A stretch of DNA of 64,000 nt. Source: Pseudomonadota bacterium (GTDB taxonomy: Bacteria > Pseudomonadota > Alphaproteobacteria > Rhizobiales > Aestuariivirgaceae). Made by a program: the position numbers and the translations under genes. Below are positions 1 through 8,818 of this stretch, one piece after another. Each line of letters starts with the position of its first letter. The stretch's first letter is position 1. The stretch lies in assembly GCA_020161855.1 (NCBI GenBank), contig JAIUNJ010000002.1:310001-374000 (forward strand), written 5' to 3'. The notes beneath the pieces were generated by a model that saw only the letters and a program-made list of their open reading frames with translations, was not told the DNA's origin and ran no database searches.

Positions 1-54
1 CGAACAGGGCCCATGAAAGGCCCAAAACAAGCAAATCGTCAGGGAGACGTTTGA

Positions 55-1170
55 ATGAAGAAGTTGATCCTGTCCGGCATTGCCGTCAGCTTTGCCGCTG
101 CGCTGAGCGCCACCACCGCGCTTGCCGACATCACGGTCGCCACCGCAGGCCCAATCACTGGCCAGCTCGCCGCACTCGGCGAGCAGTACAAGCGCGGCGC
201 CGAATTGGCCGTTGCCGACATCAACGCCGCGGGCGGTGTGCTGGGTGAAAAGCTCGTGCTCGAAATCGGTGACGATGCTTGCGATCCGAAGCAGGCCGTT
301 GCCGTCGCCAACCAGCTCGCTTCCAAGGGCGTGGAGTTCGTGGCCGGCCATCTGTGTTCCGGTTCGTCGATCCCGGCCTCCAAGGTCTATGAGGAAGAAA
401 ACATCCTCATGATCTCGCCTGCTTCCACGAACCCGAAGTTCACGGATGAAGGTGGCTGGAACGTCGCCCGCGTCTGCGGCCGCGACGACGCGCAGGGCCT
501 GGTGGCTGGCGCCTACCTCGCCAAGCACTACGCCGGCAAGAAGGTTGCCATCATCGACGACAAGTCGGCTTACGGCAAAGGCCTTGCTGATGCCACCAAC
601 GCCGCGATGAAGGCTGCTGGCCTGGAACCGGCTCTCGCCGAATCCATCAACCCCGGTGAAAAGGACTACTCGGCCCTCGTCTCCAAGATGAAGGACGCCG
701 GTGTCGATGCCATCTACTTCGGTGGCTACCATCCGGAAGCCGCTCTCATCCTGAAGCAGATGCGCGAGCAGGGCTCGCAGGCCCAGATGCTCTCGGGCGA
801 CTCGATGAACAACATCGAGTTCTGGACGATTGCAGGCGAAGCAGCCGAAGGCATGATCTTCACCTTTGCGCCTGAGCCGCGCAACTTCCCGGAAGCCAAG
901 GAAATCGTCGAACGCTTCAAGGCGGCCGGCTATGATCCGGAAGGCTACACGCTCTACACCTACGCTGCTTTCCAGATGTACAAGCAGGCTGCCGAAGGCG
1001 TGGGTTCGAAGGACCCCAAGAAGATCGCTGAATGGCTGCGCGCTGGCAATCCGATGAAGACCGTTCTCGGCGAGCTGAAGCTCGACTCGAAGGGTGACCT
1101 CGTCGGTGCCAAGTACGTCTGGTACAAGTTCTCGAAGGGCGGCTACGCCGAAGATCCTTCGGTTCAGTAA
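55..1170 (+). CDS. LivK-type branched-chain amino acid ABC transporter substrate-binding protein (paralog 1)
   Basis: Periplasmic ligand-binding protein of the LIV/leucine family (Peripla_BP_6), 371 aa. A signal peptide spans residues 1-24, with cleavage expected after TTALA before DITVATAG. C76 and C101 sit where the family's conserved disulfide lies. The AGGGAGA ribosome binding site at 41-47 supports the ATG at 55. A perfect hairpin terminator follows the gene. A close paralog comes next, but no permease or ATPase gene is visible, so the membrane partners must lie upstream of the window or elsewhere. Family is clear; the ligand (branched-chain amino acid, amide or other) cannot be read from sequence. 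Confidence 0.93.
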   Translation: MKKLILSGIAVSFAAALSATTALADITVATAGPITGQLAALGEQYKRGAELAVADINAAGGVLGEKLVLEIGDDACDPKQAVAVANQLASKGVEFVAGHLCSGSSIPASKVYEEENILMISPASTNPKFTDEGGWNVARVCGRDDAQGLVAGAYLAKHYAGKKVAIIDDKSAYGKGLADATNAAMKAAGLEPALAESINPGEKDYSALVSKMKDAGVDAIYFGGYHPEAALILKQMREQGSQAQMLSGDSMNNIEFWTIAGEAAEGMIFTFAPEPRNFPEAKEIVERFKAAGYDPEGYTLYTYAAFQMYKQAAEGVGSKDPKKIAEWLRAGNPMKTVLGELKLDSKGDLVGAKYVWYKFSKGGYAEDPSVQ

Positions 1171-1207
1171 CACCGCTTTAGGCGAGAACTTACTTCTTGC
1201 CTGATGG

Positions 1208-1243
1208 GGACCCGCGCAATAGCTTGCGCGGGTCCTTTGCTTT
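1208..1243 (+). terminator. Rho-independent terminator after the first LivK paralog
   Basis: A perfect 12-bp stem (GGACCCGCGCAA at 1208-1219, TTGCGCGGGTCC at 1224-1235) with a 4-base loop is followed by a T-rich tail. It lies between the two LivK genes, so most transcription of the first should stop here. It also argues that the second gene starts at 1254 and not at the in-frame TTG at 1197, which would place this stem inside coding sequence. Confidence 0.9.
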
Positions 1244-1253
1244 TGGAGTCGGC

Positions 1254-2342
1254 ATGCGCAGAATTGCGCTTCTGTCCTTGTGTCTTTCACTTATGCCCCT
1301 GCCCGCCGCCGCCGACATCATGGTGGGCGTGGCCGGGCCCATGGGCGGACAGAATGCCGTATTCGGCGAGCAAATGAAGACCGGGGTGCAGGCAGCGCTT
1401 GATGCGATCAACGCCTCGGGTGGCATCAATGGCGAACGTCTTGCCATGACGGTCGGCGACGATGCCTGCGATACGCGCCGCGCCCTCGACGTCGCTGGCG
1501 ATTTCGTCCGTCAGGATGTGCGGGTGGTGATTGGCCACTTCTGCTCCGGGGCCGTCATCGCAACCGCGAAGACCTATGAACAGGCGGGCATTCTCGTGAT
1601 CTCGCCCTCTGCGACCGGCCCTGCCGTGACCGAAGGCGGAAACTGGAACGTGTTTCGCGTGGCCAGCCGCGACGATGCGCAGGCCGAATTTGCCGCAGCC
1701 CGCATCGCCACTGACGATGGAAATGCCAAGCTTGCTATCATTGACGATGGCCAAAGCACAGGCCGCGCGCTTGCACAGCGCATGAAGCAACTGGTTGAGG
1801 GTGCGATCGATATCACCATCAAGGCCGGCTCGGCTGACCACGCTGCACTCATCGAAAAACTAAAGGAGGCCGGGATAACGGCCATCTACTTCACCACTGC
1901 GGCGACCGACGCTGGCGGCATTGCTGCAGCGGTGAAGCAGGCAGGCCTGTCGATCCGGTTTTATGGTGCGGATGCACTGCTGAACAATGTCTACTGGGAA
2001 CGCGCAAAGGATGCCGGCGAAGGCACGCAGGTAACCTTCGCGACCGATCCTGTCTCGCTGGTCGTGCCGGTGACACTGCAGGATATCTTCACCTCAAAGG
2101 GCCTCGCAAGCGACGGGGCCGTCGTCCCCTCCTTCGCCGCGGTACAGGCCTTTGCTGCGGCCGCCAAGGCGCGCGATGTCAATGACGGCCGGGCCATGGC
2201 GAACTGGCTCAAGGGCGGCGCCACGATCCAGACCGTCATGGGGCCTATCGGCTTCACTGCCAAAGGCGATATCAAGCCACAACACTTCACGTGGTATCGC
2301 TGGAGTGTTGGTGAGTTCGCCGAAAGTCCGAACCAGAACTGA
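1254..2342 (+). CDS. LivK-type ABC transporter substrate-binding protein (paralog 2)
   Basis: Second Peripla_BP_6 binding protein, 362 aa from the ATG at 1254. The start is chosen for the GGAG at 1245-1248 and because the signal peptide (residues 1-20, ending PLPAAA) then begins at the N-terminus. C72 and C97 keep the same spacing as the cysteine pair in paralog 1, and the GQ...FGEQ.K.G...A and GDDACD segments are shared. Overall the two have diverged well, so a different ligand is plausible. It is followed after 7 bases by a RAM-domain gene, probably in one transcript. Membrane components are absent from the window. Confidence 0.9.
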   Translation: MRRIALLSLCLSLMPLPAAADIMVGVAGPMGGQNAVFGEQMKTGVQAALDAINASGGINGERLAMTVGDDACDTRRALDVAGDFVRQDVRVVIGHFCSGAVIATAKTYEQAGILVISPSATGPAVTEGGNWNVFRVASRDDAQAEFAAARIATDDGNAKLAIIDDGQSTGRALAQRMKQLVEGAIDITIKAGSADHAALIEKLKEAGITAIYFTTAATDAGGIAAAVKQAGLSIRFYGADALLNNVYWERAKDAGEGTQVTFATDPVSLVVPVTLQDIFTSKGLASDGAVVPSFAAVQAFAAAAKARDVNDGRAMANWLKGGATIQTVMGPIGFTAKGDIKPQHFTWYRWSVGEFAESPNQN

Positions 2343-2349
2343 GGAGCCC

Positions 2350-2586
2350 ATGCGCGCCTATTTCGTCCAGATCAAATGTGAACTCGGCAAATCCTATGAG
2401 GTGGCTTCAAAGATTGCCGACGCCGAGATTGCATCGGAAATCTATTCGACCGCCGGCGGCTATGACTTGCTGGTCAAGCTCTATCTCGAAGAAGAGCAGG
2501 ATGTTGGTCATTTCATCGCCGAGCACATCCAGACGGTCAAAGGCATCCGCGACACCTACACCCTGGTCACATTCAAGGCTTTCTGA
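2350..2586 (+). CDS. Stand-alone Lrp/AsnC ligand-binding (RAM) domain protein
   Basis: A 78-residue protein made only of the amino-acid-sensing RAM domain found at the C-terminus of Lrp/AsnC regulators, with no helix-turn-helix. The beta-alpha-beta pattern begins MRAYFVQIKCELGKSYEVA, and the GGYDLLVKLYL and IRDTYTLVTFKAF segments are typical. The start is the ATG at 2350, just after GAGGAG at 2341-2346; the longer in-frame reading would overlap the LivK gene by almost 200 bases. Free RAM domains form multimers that bind small ligands; the role here is unknown. Its stop overlaps the next gene by one base (TGATG), implying translational coupling. Confidence 0.88.
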   Translation: MRAYFVQIKCELGKSYEVASKIADAEIASEIYSTAGGYDLLVKLYLEEEQDVGHFIAEHIQTVKGIRDTYTLVTFKAF

Positions 2587-3335
2587 TGTTCCGCTTCATT
2601 GCTGTTATTCTTGCCCTTCTGATACCAGCCACCGCCCATGCCGCCGACGGCGCACAGAGCCGCGCCATCGGCTTCTCACCTGATGCGCGCTACTTCGCCT
2701 TCGAGCAATATGGCCATCAGGATGGCTCCGGCTTTGCCTATTCCGATATTTATGTGCTCGACATCAAGTCCGACAGCTGGGTGAAAGGCACCCCCGTTCG
2801 CATGTTGTCGGGAGAAGACGAGGAAAATCCGAAAATCTCGGATGTGCGTGCCAAGGCGCTTCAGCAGGTCCGCCTGATCCTCGACGAGTTGAAGATCGAC
2901 AGCGCCTACGACACGCTGGCGCACCGTCCCTTCACCGAGATCATCTCCGACAGGCGCAAGGTGCGCTTCGCCCGCTACTACAACTCCATGGGCAATGTTG
3001 AGGGCTATGATGCCATGGGCTCCTACGAACTTTCTGTGCAGGACGTGAAGGTTGCCCAGCCGCCAGAATGTCCGGACGGTGACTTCATCACCTTCGTCGG
3101 CATGGAACTCACGCTCAAGAACGTCAAGACGGGTGTCAGCAAGCCAATCATCAAGGATGCAAGCATCCCGAAATCCCGCTATTGCCCGCATGGCTACGAT
3201 ATCGAGGCTATCTTTGCGCCTGCTGACTACGGCCTGCCAGACGACCCGATGGTTGCTCTGATCGGTGTCTATTCGCGCGGTTTCGAGGGCTCCGACCGGC
3301 GCTTCATTGCCGTGCCGTTCTCTCTGTTTGAGTAG
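2586..3335 (+). CDS. DUF2259 predicted secreted protein
   Basis: 249-aa protein with a signal peptide (residues 1-19, ending ATAHA) and a mature part beginning ADGAQSRAIGFSPDARYFAFEQ, which matches my memory of the DUF2259 family of predicted secreted proteins. The SPDARYFAFEQYG...SDIYVLDI segment resembles a single beta-propeller-like blade. Function is not known. It shares one base with the stop of the RAM-domain gene and probably belongs to the same transcript as the second LivK paralog. Confidence 0.75.
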   Translation: MFRFIAVILALLIPATAHAADGAQSRAIGFSPDARYFAFEQYGHQDGSGFAYSDIYVLDIKSDSWVKGTPVRMLSGEDEENPKISDVRAKALQQVRLILDELKIDSAYDTLAHRPFTEIISDRRKVRFARYYNSMGNVEGYDAMGSYELSVQDVKVAQPPECPDGDFITFVGMELTLKNVKTGVSKPIIKDASIPKSRYCPHGYDIEAIFAPADYGLPDDPMVALIGVYSRGFEGSDRRFIAVPFSLFE

Positions 3336-3375
3336 CGCGCACTCCCGGGATGTATCCTCTCAAGGTTGGTTCTGA

Positions 3376-4506
3376 ATGAAGTCACTCGTGCTCTACGGAG
3401 CGTATGATCGCTACAATTTTGGCGACATGCTGATGCCGATCGCTTACCAAGCATATATCGAAAAATACGCACCAGAAATCAAAGATAGATTCAAGATCGT
3501 TCATGCCTCTACTTCTATATCCGACTTAAGCGAATACGGTTGCCTGAAGACCGAACGCATCACCGATCACATATCGGCACTCGAGCCAGGTAGCGCGGTT
3601 GTTGTCGTCGGCGGCGAGACGCTCAACGCCCATAAGTCAGGATTGATGGTGATGCTCGCCAAGACGCCTGAGCTTTTCCATAGAATGAAGCAATTGAAGG
3701 CCAGCGCACCAGGCAAATTTGACGAAATCGTGGATAAGACAATGGGGGATATGTGGGATTATCCTTTCATGATCCCACGGGAACGCCTCGGCTCTGGTGT
3801 CAAACTTGTCCATAACAGTGTCGGCGGCATCCCCGGGGATGAAGGCCAGCTTAAGGCGCTCGCGGCCGCGGAATATGTGTCAGTGCGCGACTATCGTTTT
3901 TTTCAACGCAAAGTGGCTGGCTGGCAGCGCTACACGGTGGCGCCCTGCGCCGTATCTCTTCTTGCACCTCGGCAACGTCTGAAAGCGAAGGCGAAATACT
4001 TCGTCTTTCAGGTCAGCAAGGAAATCGGCGACAAAAATACTCAGCAGTTTGTGAGACAGATCGCGAGGATTGCGCTGACCCTGCAGATGAAGGCGCTGCT
4101 GCTGCCCATTGGCTACGCTGCTGGCCATGATGACGTCGAGCCACTTCGCCGCATTCACGAAATGCTGCCCGATGTAACCGTGCTTCACAGACAGCAGCAC
4201 AATAGCAGCATTCTCGGCGCTCTTGCATCAGCCCAATTCTATGTTGGCTCCAGCCTGCATGGTGCCATAATATCTATGGCTACGGGCATTCCACATTTCA
4301 CCTTGAGCCTGCCCAAGGCCGACGCCTACATGGATGCTTGGTCGCCGTTTCCACAGATGTTCTCAAGGATTGATCTCTCAAACCTTTTGGACATTCTTGC
4401 CATCTTAAAACCGGAACACTACGAGCACATGAAGACGGTCGCTACTGCGAACCGGCAACTTGTCAAAGCCAATCTGAGGGATCAGATGAAGGTGATCCTG
4501 AGTTAA
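3376..4506 (+). CDS. Polysaccharide pyruvyl transferase family protein
   Basis: 376-aa protein of the polysaccharide pyruvyl transferase (CsaB/WcaK-like) superfamily. The N-terminus has a family-like LVLYGAYDRYNFGDMLMP segment, in which NFGD corresponds to the N-x-GD motif. Near residue 290 lies SSLHGAIISMATGIP, matching the conserved S-R-x-H-G-x-I-x-A..G.P motif. It presumably adds a ketal pyruvyl group to a sugar, but no glycosyltransferase or capsule genes are nearby. Base composition is visibly more AT-rich than the neighbours (codons such as AAA, ATA, TCT), which suggests acquisition by transfer. A weak AAGG lies upstream of the ATG. Confidence 0.8.
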   Translation: MKSLVLYGAYDRYNFGDMLMPIAYQAYIEKYAPEIKDRFKIVHASTSISDLSEYGCLKTERITDHISALEPGSAVVVVGGETLNAHKSGLMVMLAKTPELFHRMKQLKASAPGKFDEIVDKTMGDMWDYPFMIPRERLGSGVKLVHNSVGGIPGDEGQLKALAAAEYVSVRDYRFFQRKVAGWQRYTVAPCAVSLLAPRQRLKAKAKYFVFQVSKEIGDKNTQQFVRQIARIALTLQMKALLLPIGYAAGHDDVEPLRRIHEMLPDVTVLHRQQHNSSILGALASAQFYVGSSLHGAIISMATGIPHFTLSLPKADAYMDAWSPFPQMFSRIDLSNLLDILAILKPEHYEHMKTVATANRQLVKANLRDQMKVILS

Positions 4507-4834
4507 CTCGGACTCCCTACAATCGCTATCAGATTAGGCAACGGAACCCTGAGATGGCCTTTTCGGACGAGGGACGCCGGTGCTACACATGAGGAACATG
4601 GGTTGAAACCATGCCAGTAGAAGCTGCTTTTCCTTGAGGATTAATACGCCTGAGGATCTGGTCAGCTATGCCTAGCGTACGATCTGCTTTCGTGACCCGC
4701 GCACCGGTGACGGACTCGAAAGGAACCGACCTCCAATTCTTCTCTTTCAGCGCGCCAGCGGCCGGTTCTGCATGCCGATACTTCTGTCTGGTGCTGGGCG
4801 GCGGCATTTGTTATGGCCGGGCAAAAGGTTAGCA
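4507..4834 (+). other. 328-base region without a convincing gene
   Basis: Between the pyruvyl transferase and purB. Composition is mixed and AT-richer than the surroundings. Only short frames without ribosome binding sites are present; the longest is a 74-codon minus-strand frame (4583-4807) whose product I do not recognise. It is likely the tail of the acquired segment plus the purB promoter. Confidence 0.5.
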
Positions 4835-6142
4835 ATGATCCCACGTTACACGCGCAAAGAGATGGCCCATATCTGGGCACCCGAAACCCGCTTCAAGATC
4901 TGGTTTGAGATCGAGGCGTATGCTGCTGATAAGATGGCGGAATTAGGCATTGTTCCGAAGGATGCCGCGACAGCCATCTGGGCCCGCGGCAAGGATGCTG
5001 AGTTCAACGTCGCGCGTATCGACGAGATCGAGTCCGTCACCAAGCATGACGTCATCGCCTTTCTCACCCATCTGGCCGAGATCGTGGGACCCGAGGCGCG
5101 CTTCGTTCACCAGGGCATGACCTCCTCCGACGTGCTGGACACTTGCTTCAACATCCAGCTCGTCCGGGCCGCCGACCTTCTGCTCAAGGATATCGACGAC
5201 CTGCTTGCGGCGCTCAAGCGCCGCGCCTTCGAGCACAAGATGACACCCACCATCGGCCGCAGCCACGGCATCCATGCCGAGCCGGTCACCTTCGGTTTGA
5301 AACTGGCTTACGCCCATGCCGAGTTCCAGCGGGCGCGTGAACGCCTGGTCTTTGCGCAGCGCGACGTCACAACCTGCGCTATTTCCGGTGCCGTCGGCAC
5401 CTTCGCCAATATTGATCCCTCGGTCGAGGCGCATGTGGCGCAGAAACTTGGCCTCGCGGTGGAGCCCATTTCCACCCAGGTGATCCCGCGCGACCGCCAC
5501 GCCATGTATTTCTCGGTGCTCGCCGTCATCGCCAGTTCTGTCGAAAGACTTGCAACGGAAATCCGCCATCTGCAACGCACCGAAGTTCTCGAGGCCGAAG
5601 AGTATTTCTCGCCGGGCCAGAAGGGCTCATCGGCAATGCCACACAAGCGCAACCCGGTGCTCACGGAAAATCTGACAGGTCTCGCCCGGCTCGTACGTTC
5701 GGCGGCAGTCCCTGCTCTTGAAAACGTGGCGCTCTGGCATGAGCGCGACATCTCGCATTCATCAGTCGAGCGCGGTATCGGCCCCGATGCCACCGTTCAT
5801 CTCGATTTTGCGCTCCGGCGGCTGGCAGGCGTTGTCGACAAGCTCCTGGTCTATCCGGAGAACATGCAGCGCAATCTCGACAGGCTGGGTGGCCTCGTTC
5901 ATTCGCAACGCGTATTGCTCGCCCTGACCCAGAAGGGCTTCAGCCGCGAAGACTCCTACGCCGCCGTACAGCGCAACGCCATGCCGGTCTGGCGCGGTGA
6001 GGGGCAGTTTCTCGATCTTCTCAAGAAGGACAAGCAGATTGCCTCGGTCATGAGTGCCCAGGAGCTCGAGGCCCTCTTCGATCTCGGTTATCATACCAAG
6101 CACGTCGATACCATTTTTGCCCGCGTCTTCGGGCACAGCTGA
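4835..6142 (+). CDS. purB: Adenylosuccinate lyase
   Basis: Class II lyase of the fumarase/aspartase superfamily, 435 aa. It removes fumarate from SAICAR and from adenylosuccinate in purine synthesis. The signature loop [11 protein letters not shown] is present near residue 265, with TSSDVLD and the catalytic-histidine segment RSHGIHAEP. The start is taken at the ATG at 4835 (protein begins [14 protein letters not shown]), which gives the usual length; an in-frame ATG at 4772 would add 21 unrelated residues. The short gap to rnd (5 bases) suggests co-transcription. Confidence 0.96.
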   Translation: MIPRYTRKEMAHIWAPETRFKIWFEIEAYAADKMAELGIVPKDAATAIWARGKDAEFNVARIDEIESVTKHDVIAFLTHLAEIVGPEARFVHQGMTSSDVLDTCFNIQLVRAADLLLKDIDDLLAALKRRAFEHKMTPTIGRSHGIHAEPVTFGLKLAYAHAEFQRARERLVFAQRDVTTCAISGAVGTFANIDPSVEAHVAQKLGLAVEPISTQVIPRDRHAMYFSVLAVIASSVERLATEIRHLQRTEVLEAEEYFSPGQKGSSAMPHKRNPVLTENLTGLARLVRSAAVPALENVALWHERDISHSSVERGIGPDATVHLDFALRRLAGVVDKLLVYPENMQRNLDRLGGLVHSQRVLLALTQKGFSREDSYAAVQRNAMPVWRGEGQFLDLLKKDKQIASVMSAQELEALFDLGYHTKHVDTIFARVFGHS

Positions 6143-6147
6143 CAGAC

Positions 6148-7323
6148 ATGAACTCACAGAACCCACCTATTCCGCTTATCGAAACCAACGCCGAACTCGC
6201 AGCCTTCTGCGCCGGGCTGGCGGCGGAGCGCTTCATCACGGTCGACACGGAATTCCTGCGCGAAACCACCTATTATCCGAAGCTCTGCCTCATACAGGTG
6301 GCAGGGTCGAACGCCGCAGCGCTGATCGATCCGCTTGCCCGAGGGCTCGATCTCGGCCCGTTCTTCACGCTGATGGACAATCCCGCGGTGCTGAAGGTGT
6401 TCCATGCCGCCCGGCAGGACAATGAAATCTTCCTCAATCTCTCGAACCGTATTCCCACGCCCATCTTCGATACGCAGGTTGCGGCAATGGTCTGTGGTTT
6501 CGGTGATCAGGTCGGCTATGAGGCGATCGTGCGCAAGCTGGCGGGCGCTCAGATCGACAAGTCCTCGCAGTTCACCGACTGGTCGCGCAGGCCGCTGACG
6601 CCGAAGCAGATGGCCTATGCCATCTCGGACGTCACCCATCTCCGCACCGTCTATGAAAAGCTGATGGCGCAGATCGATAAGGAAGGCCGCGCTTCCTGGC
6701 TTGAAGGCGAACTTGCCGATCTCGCAAATCCGGATGGTTATCGCGTCAACCCGGATGATTGCTGGCGCCGCATCAAGGCGCGCATCCAGAACCGCAAGCA
6801 GCAGGCGACGCTGATGGCTGTAGCCGCCTGGCGGGAGCGCGAGGCGCAAGCGAAAAATGTGCCACGCGGGCGTATTCTCAAGGACGACGCTGTTGGGGAA
6901 ATCGCGATCCAGGTTCCCACTTCTGTCGAGGCCCTGCAGCAACTCAGGCTTCTACCCCGCGGTTCCGCCGAGTCCGTGATCGGCAAGGGCATTCTTGCCG
7001 CCGTTGCAGAAGCGCTTGCCCGCGATCCTTCCACAGTGCCGGCCCCCAAGGGCCGCGGCGACGAGATGTCAAGCGCACAGGAAGCGGCTGCCGATGTGCT
7101 CAAGCTTGCCCTCAAGATTGTCAGCGAGAATGAAGGCATCGCGCCGAAGCTCATCGCCAGCAGCGCGGATATTGACGCCATTGCCGTCGATGATTCAGCC
7201 GATGTGCCGGCCCTTCATGGCTGGCGGCGCGATGTATTCGGTTCCTTCGCGCTCGATCTCAAGTCAGGCAAGGCGGCAATTGCCTTTGAGAAGGGCCGGG
7301 CCACCATCATCCGCCGATCTTGA
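6148..7323 (+). CDS. rnd: Ribonuclease D
   Basis: 3'-5' exoribonuclease for tRNA 3' maturation, 391 aa. The DEDD exonuclease fold carries the acidic residues D33 and E35 (TVDTEF), D91 (AARQDNEIF) and a YAISDVTHL motif near residue 158, which supplies the Tyr and last Asp of the DEDDy type. An HRDC domain follows around residues 210-290. It lies 5 bases after purB. Its 3' end overlaps ppx on the opposite strand by 17 bases. Confidence 0.95.
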   Translation: MNSQNPPIPLIETNAELAAFCAGLAAERFITVDTEFLRETTYYPKLCLIQVAGSNAAALIDPLARGLDLGPFFTLMDNPAVLKVFHAARQDNEIFLNLSNRIPTPIFDTQVAAMVCGFGDQVGYEAIVRKLAGAQIDKSSQFTDWSRRPLTPKQMAYAISDVTHLRTVYEKLMAQIDKEGRASWLEGELADLANPDGYRVNPDDCWRRIKARIQNRKQQATLMAVAAWREREAQAKNVPRGRILKDDAVGEIAIQVPTSVEALQQLRLLPRGSAESVIGKGILAAVAEALARDPSTVPAPKGRGDEMSSAQEAAADVLKLALKIVSENEGIAPKLIASSADIDAIAVDDSADVPALHGWRRDVFGSFALDLKSGKAAIAFEKGRATIIRRS

Positions 7324-8818
7324 TACGGGGCGTGCGCCCCATCTCGAAGGCGAGGCTGGCAAGCCTCTTTTCGACTCGCTCGCCCATCAGATCCTTGAGC
7401 TTCTTCGGCAAGGTCAACACCAGTTCCTTGCCCGCTGCCAGTTGCAGGCCAATGCGCGGCAGCATGCCCGGCATGGCTGCCGACAGGATATAGGCGAGGC
7501 GAAAGATTGAACTCAGCAGATGGGCCCGTTCCATGTGACGCTCGTCGAGGAGGCGCGTGAGATCATCCTTCATGGTCTCGCCCTCGTAGCGGTAGAAGAC
7601 CGTGAGCGCGAGAAAGACCCGGCCCGGGTGATCGACACCGACAAAGGCGGCTTGAGAAATCATGCCGAGAGAGCGGTCAGCGCGATAGTCCGGGTGGGCG
7701 CGCCAGCCGATATCGGCAAGCAGGCAAGCGGCATAACGCAGGCGCCGTTCCTCGGCGGTTTCCTTGAAGCCGTCCTTGCCGAAAATCTGATCCGTCCAGT
7801 CACATAGCTCGAGCTCGTGCTCGGGCGAGCGGGCATAGCGACGGGCAAAATCCCAACACGACGACAGCAGCGCATCGGACTCCATCTTCCGCCGCGGCAG
7901 CTTGGCATAGAGATACCCCTCACGCACACCATAGACCGAGCAGATCACACTTTCAGGGCGCCCATGATGCAGCAGCCGCTCCAGCACCATCGCACCATAG
8001 GGCATGGTTTCTGAACGGCTCTTGGAAACATCCTTCACATCCTTGAGCGCTGCCGGCGAGAGCCCGGATACAAGCTCGGCAATGCCTCCCGCCTGCTGCC
8101 GCGTCATCGTATATTGATGAAGCACATGCAGCGGATAGTGAGCATGCGCCATGTGCATGCGGGCAATATTTCGCCAAGTCCCGCCAACGGCATAGAAGGC
8201 GCGGCCCTTCAGTTTGCGCAGCACGCCTGCGTCGCCAAGATATTCATCGACGATCTTGCGCGCCGCCTCCATGTGACCGGACGACATGTCGATCAGGCGC
8301 AAAGGCCCGATCGGCAGCGTCACCCCGTCGTTCAGCCTGCCATCCTTGACGTCAATCAATTCCAGGGAGCCACCGCCGAGATCACCCACCAGGCCATCGG
8401 CCTGCGGAATGCCGGCAACCACACCAAGCGCAGCATACCGGGCTTCTTCCTTGCCGGTGAGAACAGCGATGCCGGCACCCAGCGCCTCTTCGGCCTTGTC
8501 GATGAAGGCTTCGCCGTTGGAGGCCTCGCGTGCGGCAGCGGTTGCGACAGCAAAGACACTGCTGCAGCCGATCTGCCGCGCCAGGGCTCGGAAGCGGCGC
8601 AAGGCTGAGAGGGCGCGCACAACGGCGGCCTCGTTCAGCTTGCCGGTGATGGCCACGCCACGGCCAAGGCCGCAAAGGATCTTCTCGTTGAAAACAGGGG
8701 TCGGCGACCGGCGCAAGCCATCATAGACGACGAGTCGTACGGAATTGGAGCCGATATCGACAACCGCAACCGGCCGGTATTTAGGGGGTTCAGTTCTGAA
8801 GCCCTTGTGCCAACTCAC
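7307..8818 (-). CDS. ppx: Exopolyphosphatase, Ppx/GppA family
   Basis: 503-aa phosphatase of the actin/hsp70-like ASKHA fold that releases phosphate from polyphosphate, or acts on pppGpp. Phosphate-loop segments [18 protein letters not shown] (near residue 18) and [13 protein letters not shown] (near residue 142) are clear. A C-terminal HD-like extension contains [16 protein letters not shown]. The start is GTG at 8818 within a GTGA overlap with the ppk stop, so translation is coupled to ppk. Degradation and synthesis of polyphosphate are therefore encoded in one operon. The 3' end overlaps convergent rnd. Confidence 0.93.
   Translation of the reverse strand: MSWHKGFRTEPPKYRPVAVVDIGSNSVRLVVYDGLRRSPTPVFNEKILCGLGRGVAITGKLNEAAVVRALSALRRFRALARQIGCSSVFAVATAAAREASNGEAFIDKAEEALGAGIAVLTGKEEARYAALGVVAGIPQADGLVGDLGGGSLELIDVKDGRLNDGVTLPIGPLRLIDMSSGHMEAARKIVDEYLGDAGVLRKLKGRAFYAVGGTWRNIARMHMAHAHYPLHVLHQYTMTRQQAGGIAELVSGLSPAALKDVKDVSKSRSETMPYGAMVLERLLHHGRPESVICSVYGVREGYLYAKLPRRKMESDALLSSCWDFARRYARSPEHELELCDWTDQIFGKDGFKETAEERRLRYAACLLADIGWRAHPDYRADRSLGMISQAAFVGVDHPGRVFLALTVFYRYEGETMKDDLTRLLDERHMERAHLLSSIFRLAYILSAAMPGMLPRIGLQLAAGKELVLTLPKKLKDLMGERVEKRLASLAFEMGRTPRIKIGG

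Noticed and set aside
4583-4807. Minus-strand 74-codon frame in the gap before purB
   Set aside because: No ribosome binding site, no recognisable product, and it overlaps the likely purB promoter.
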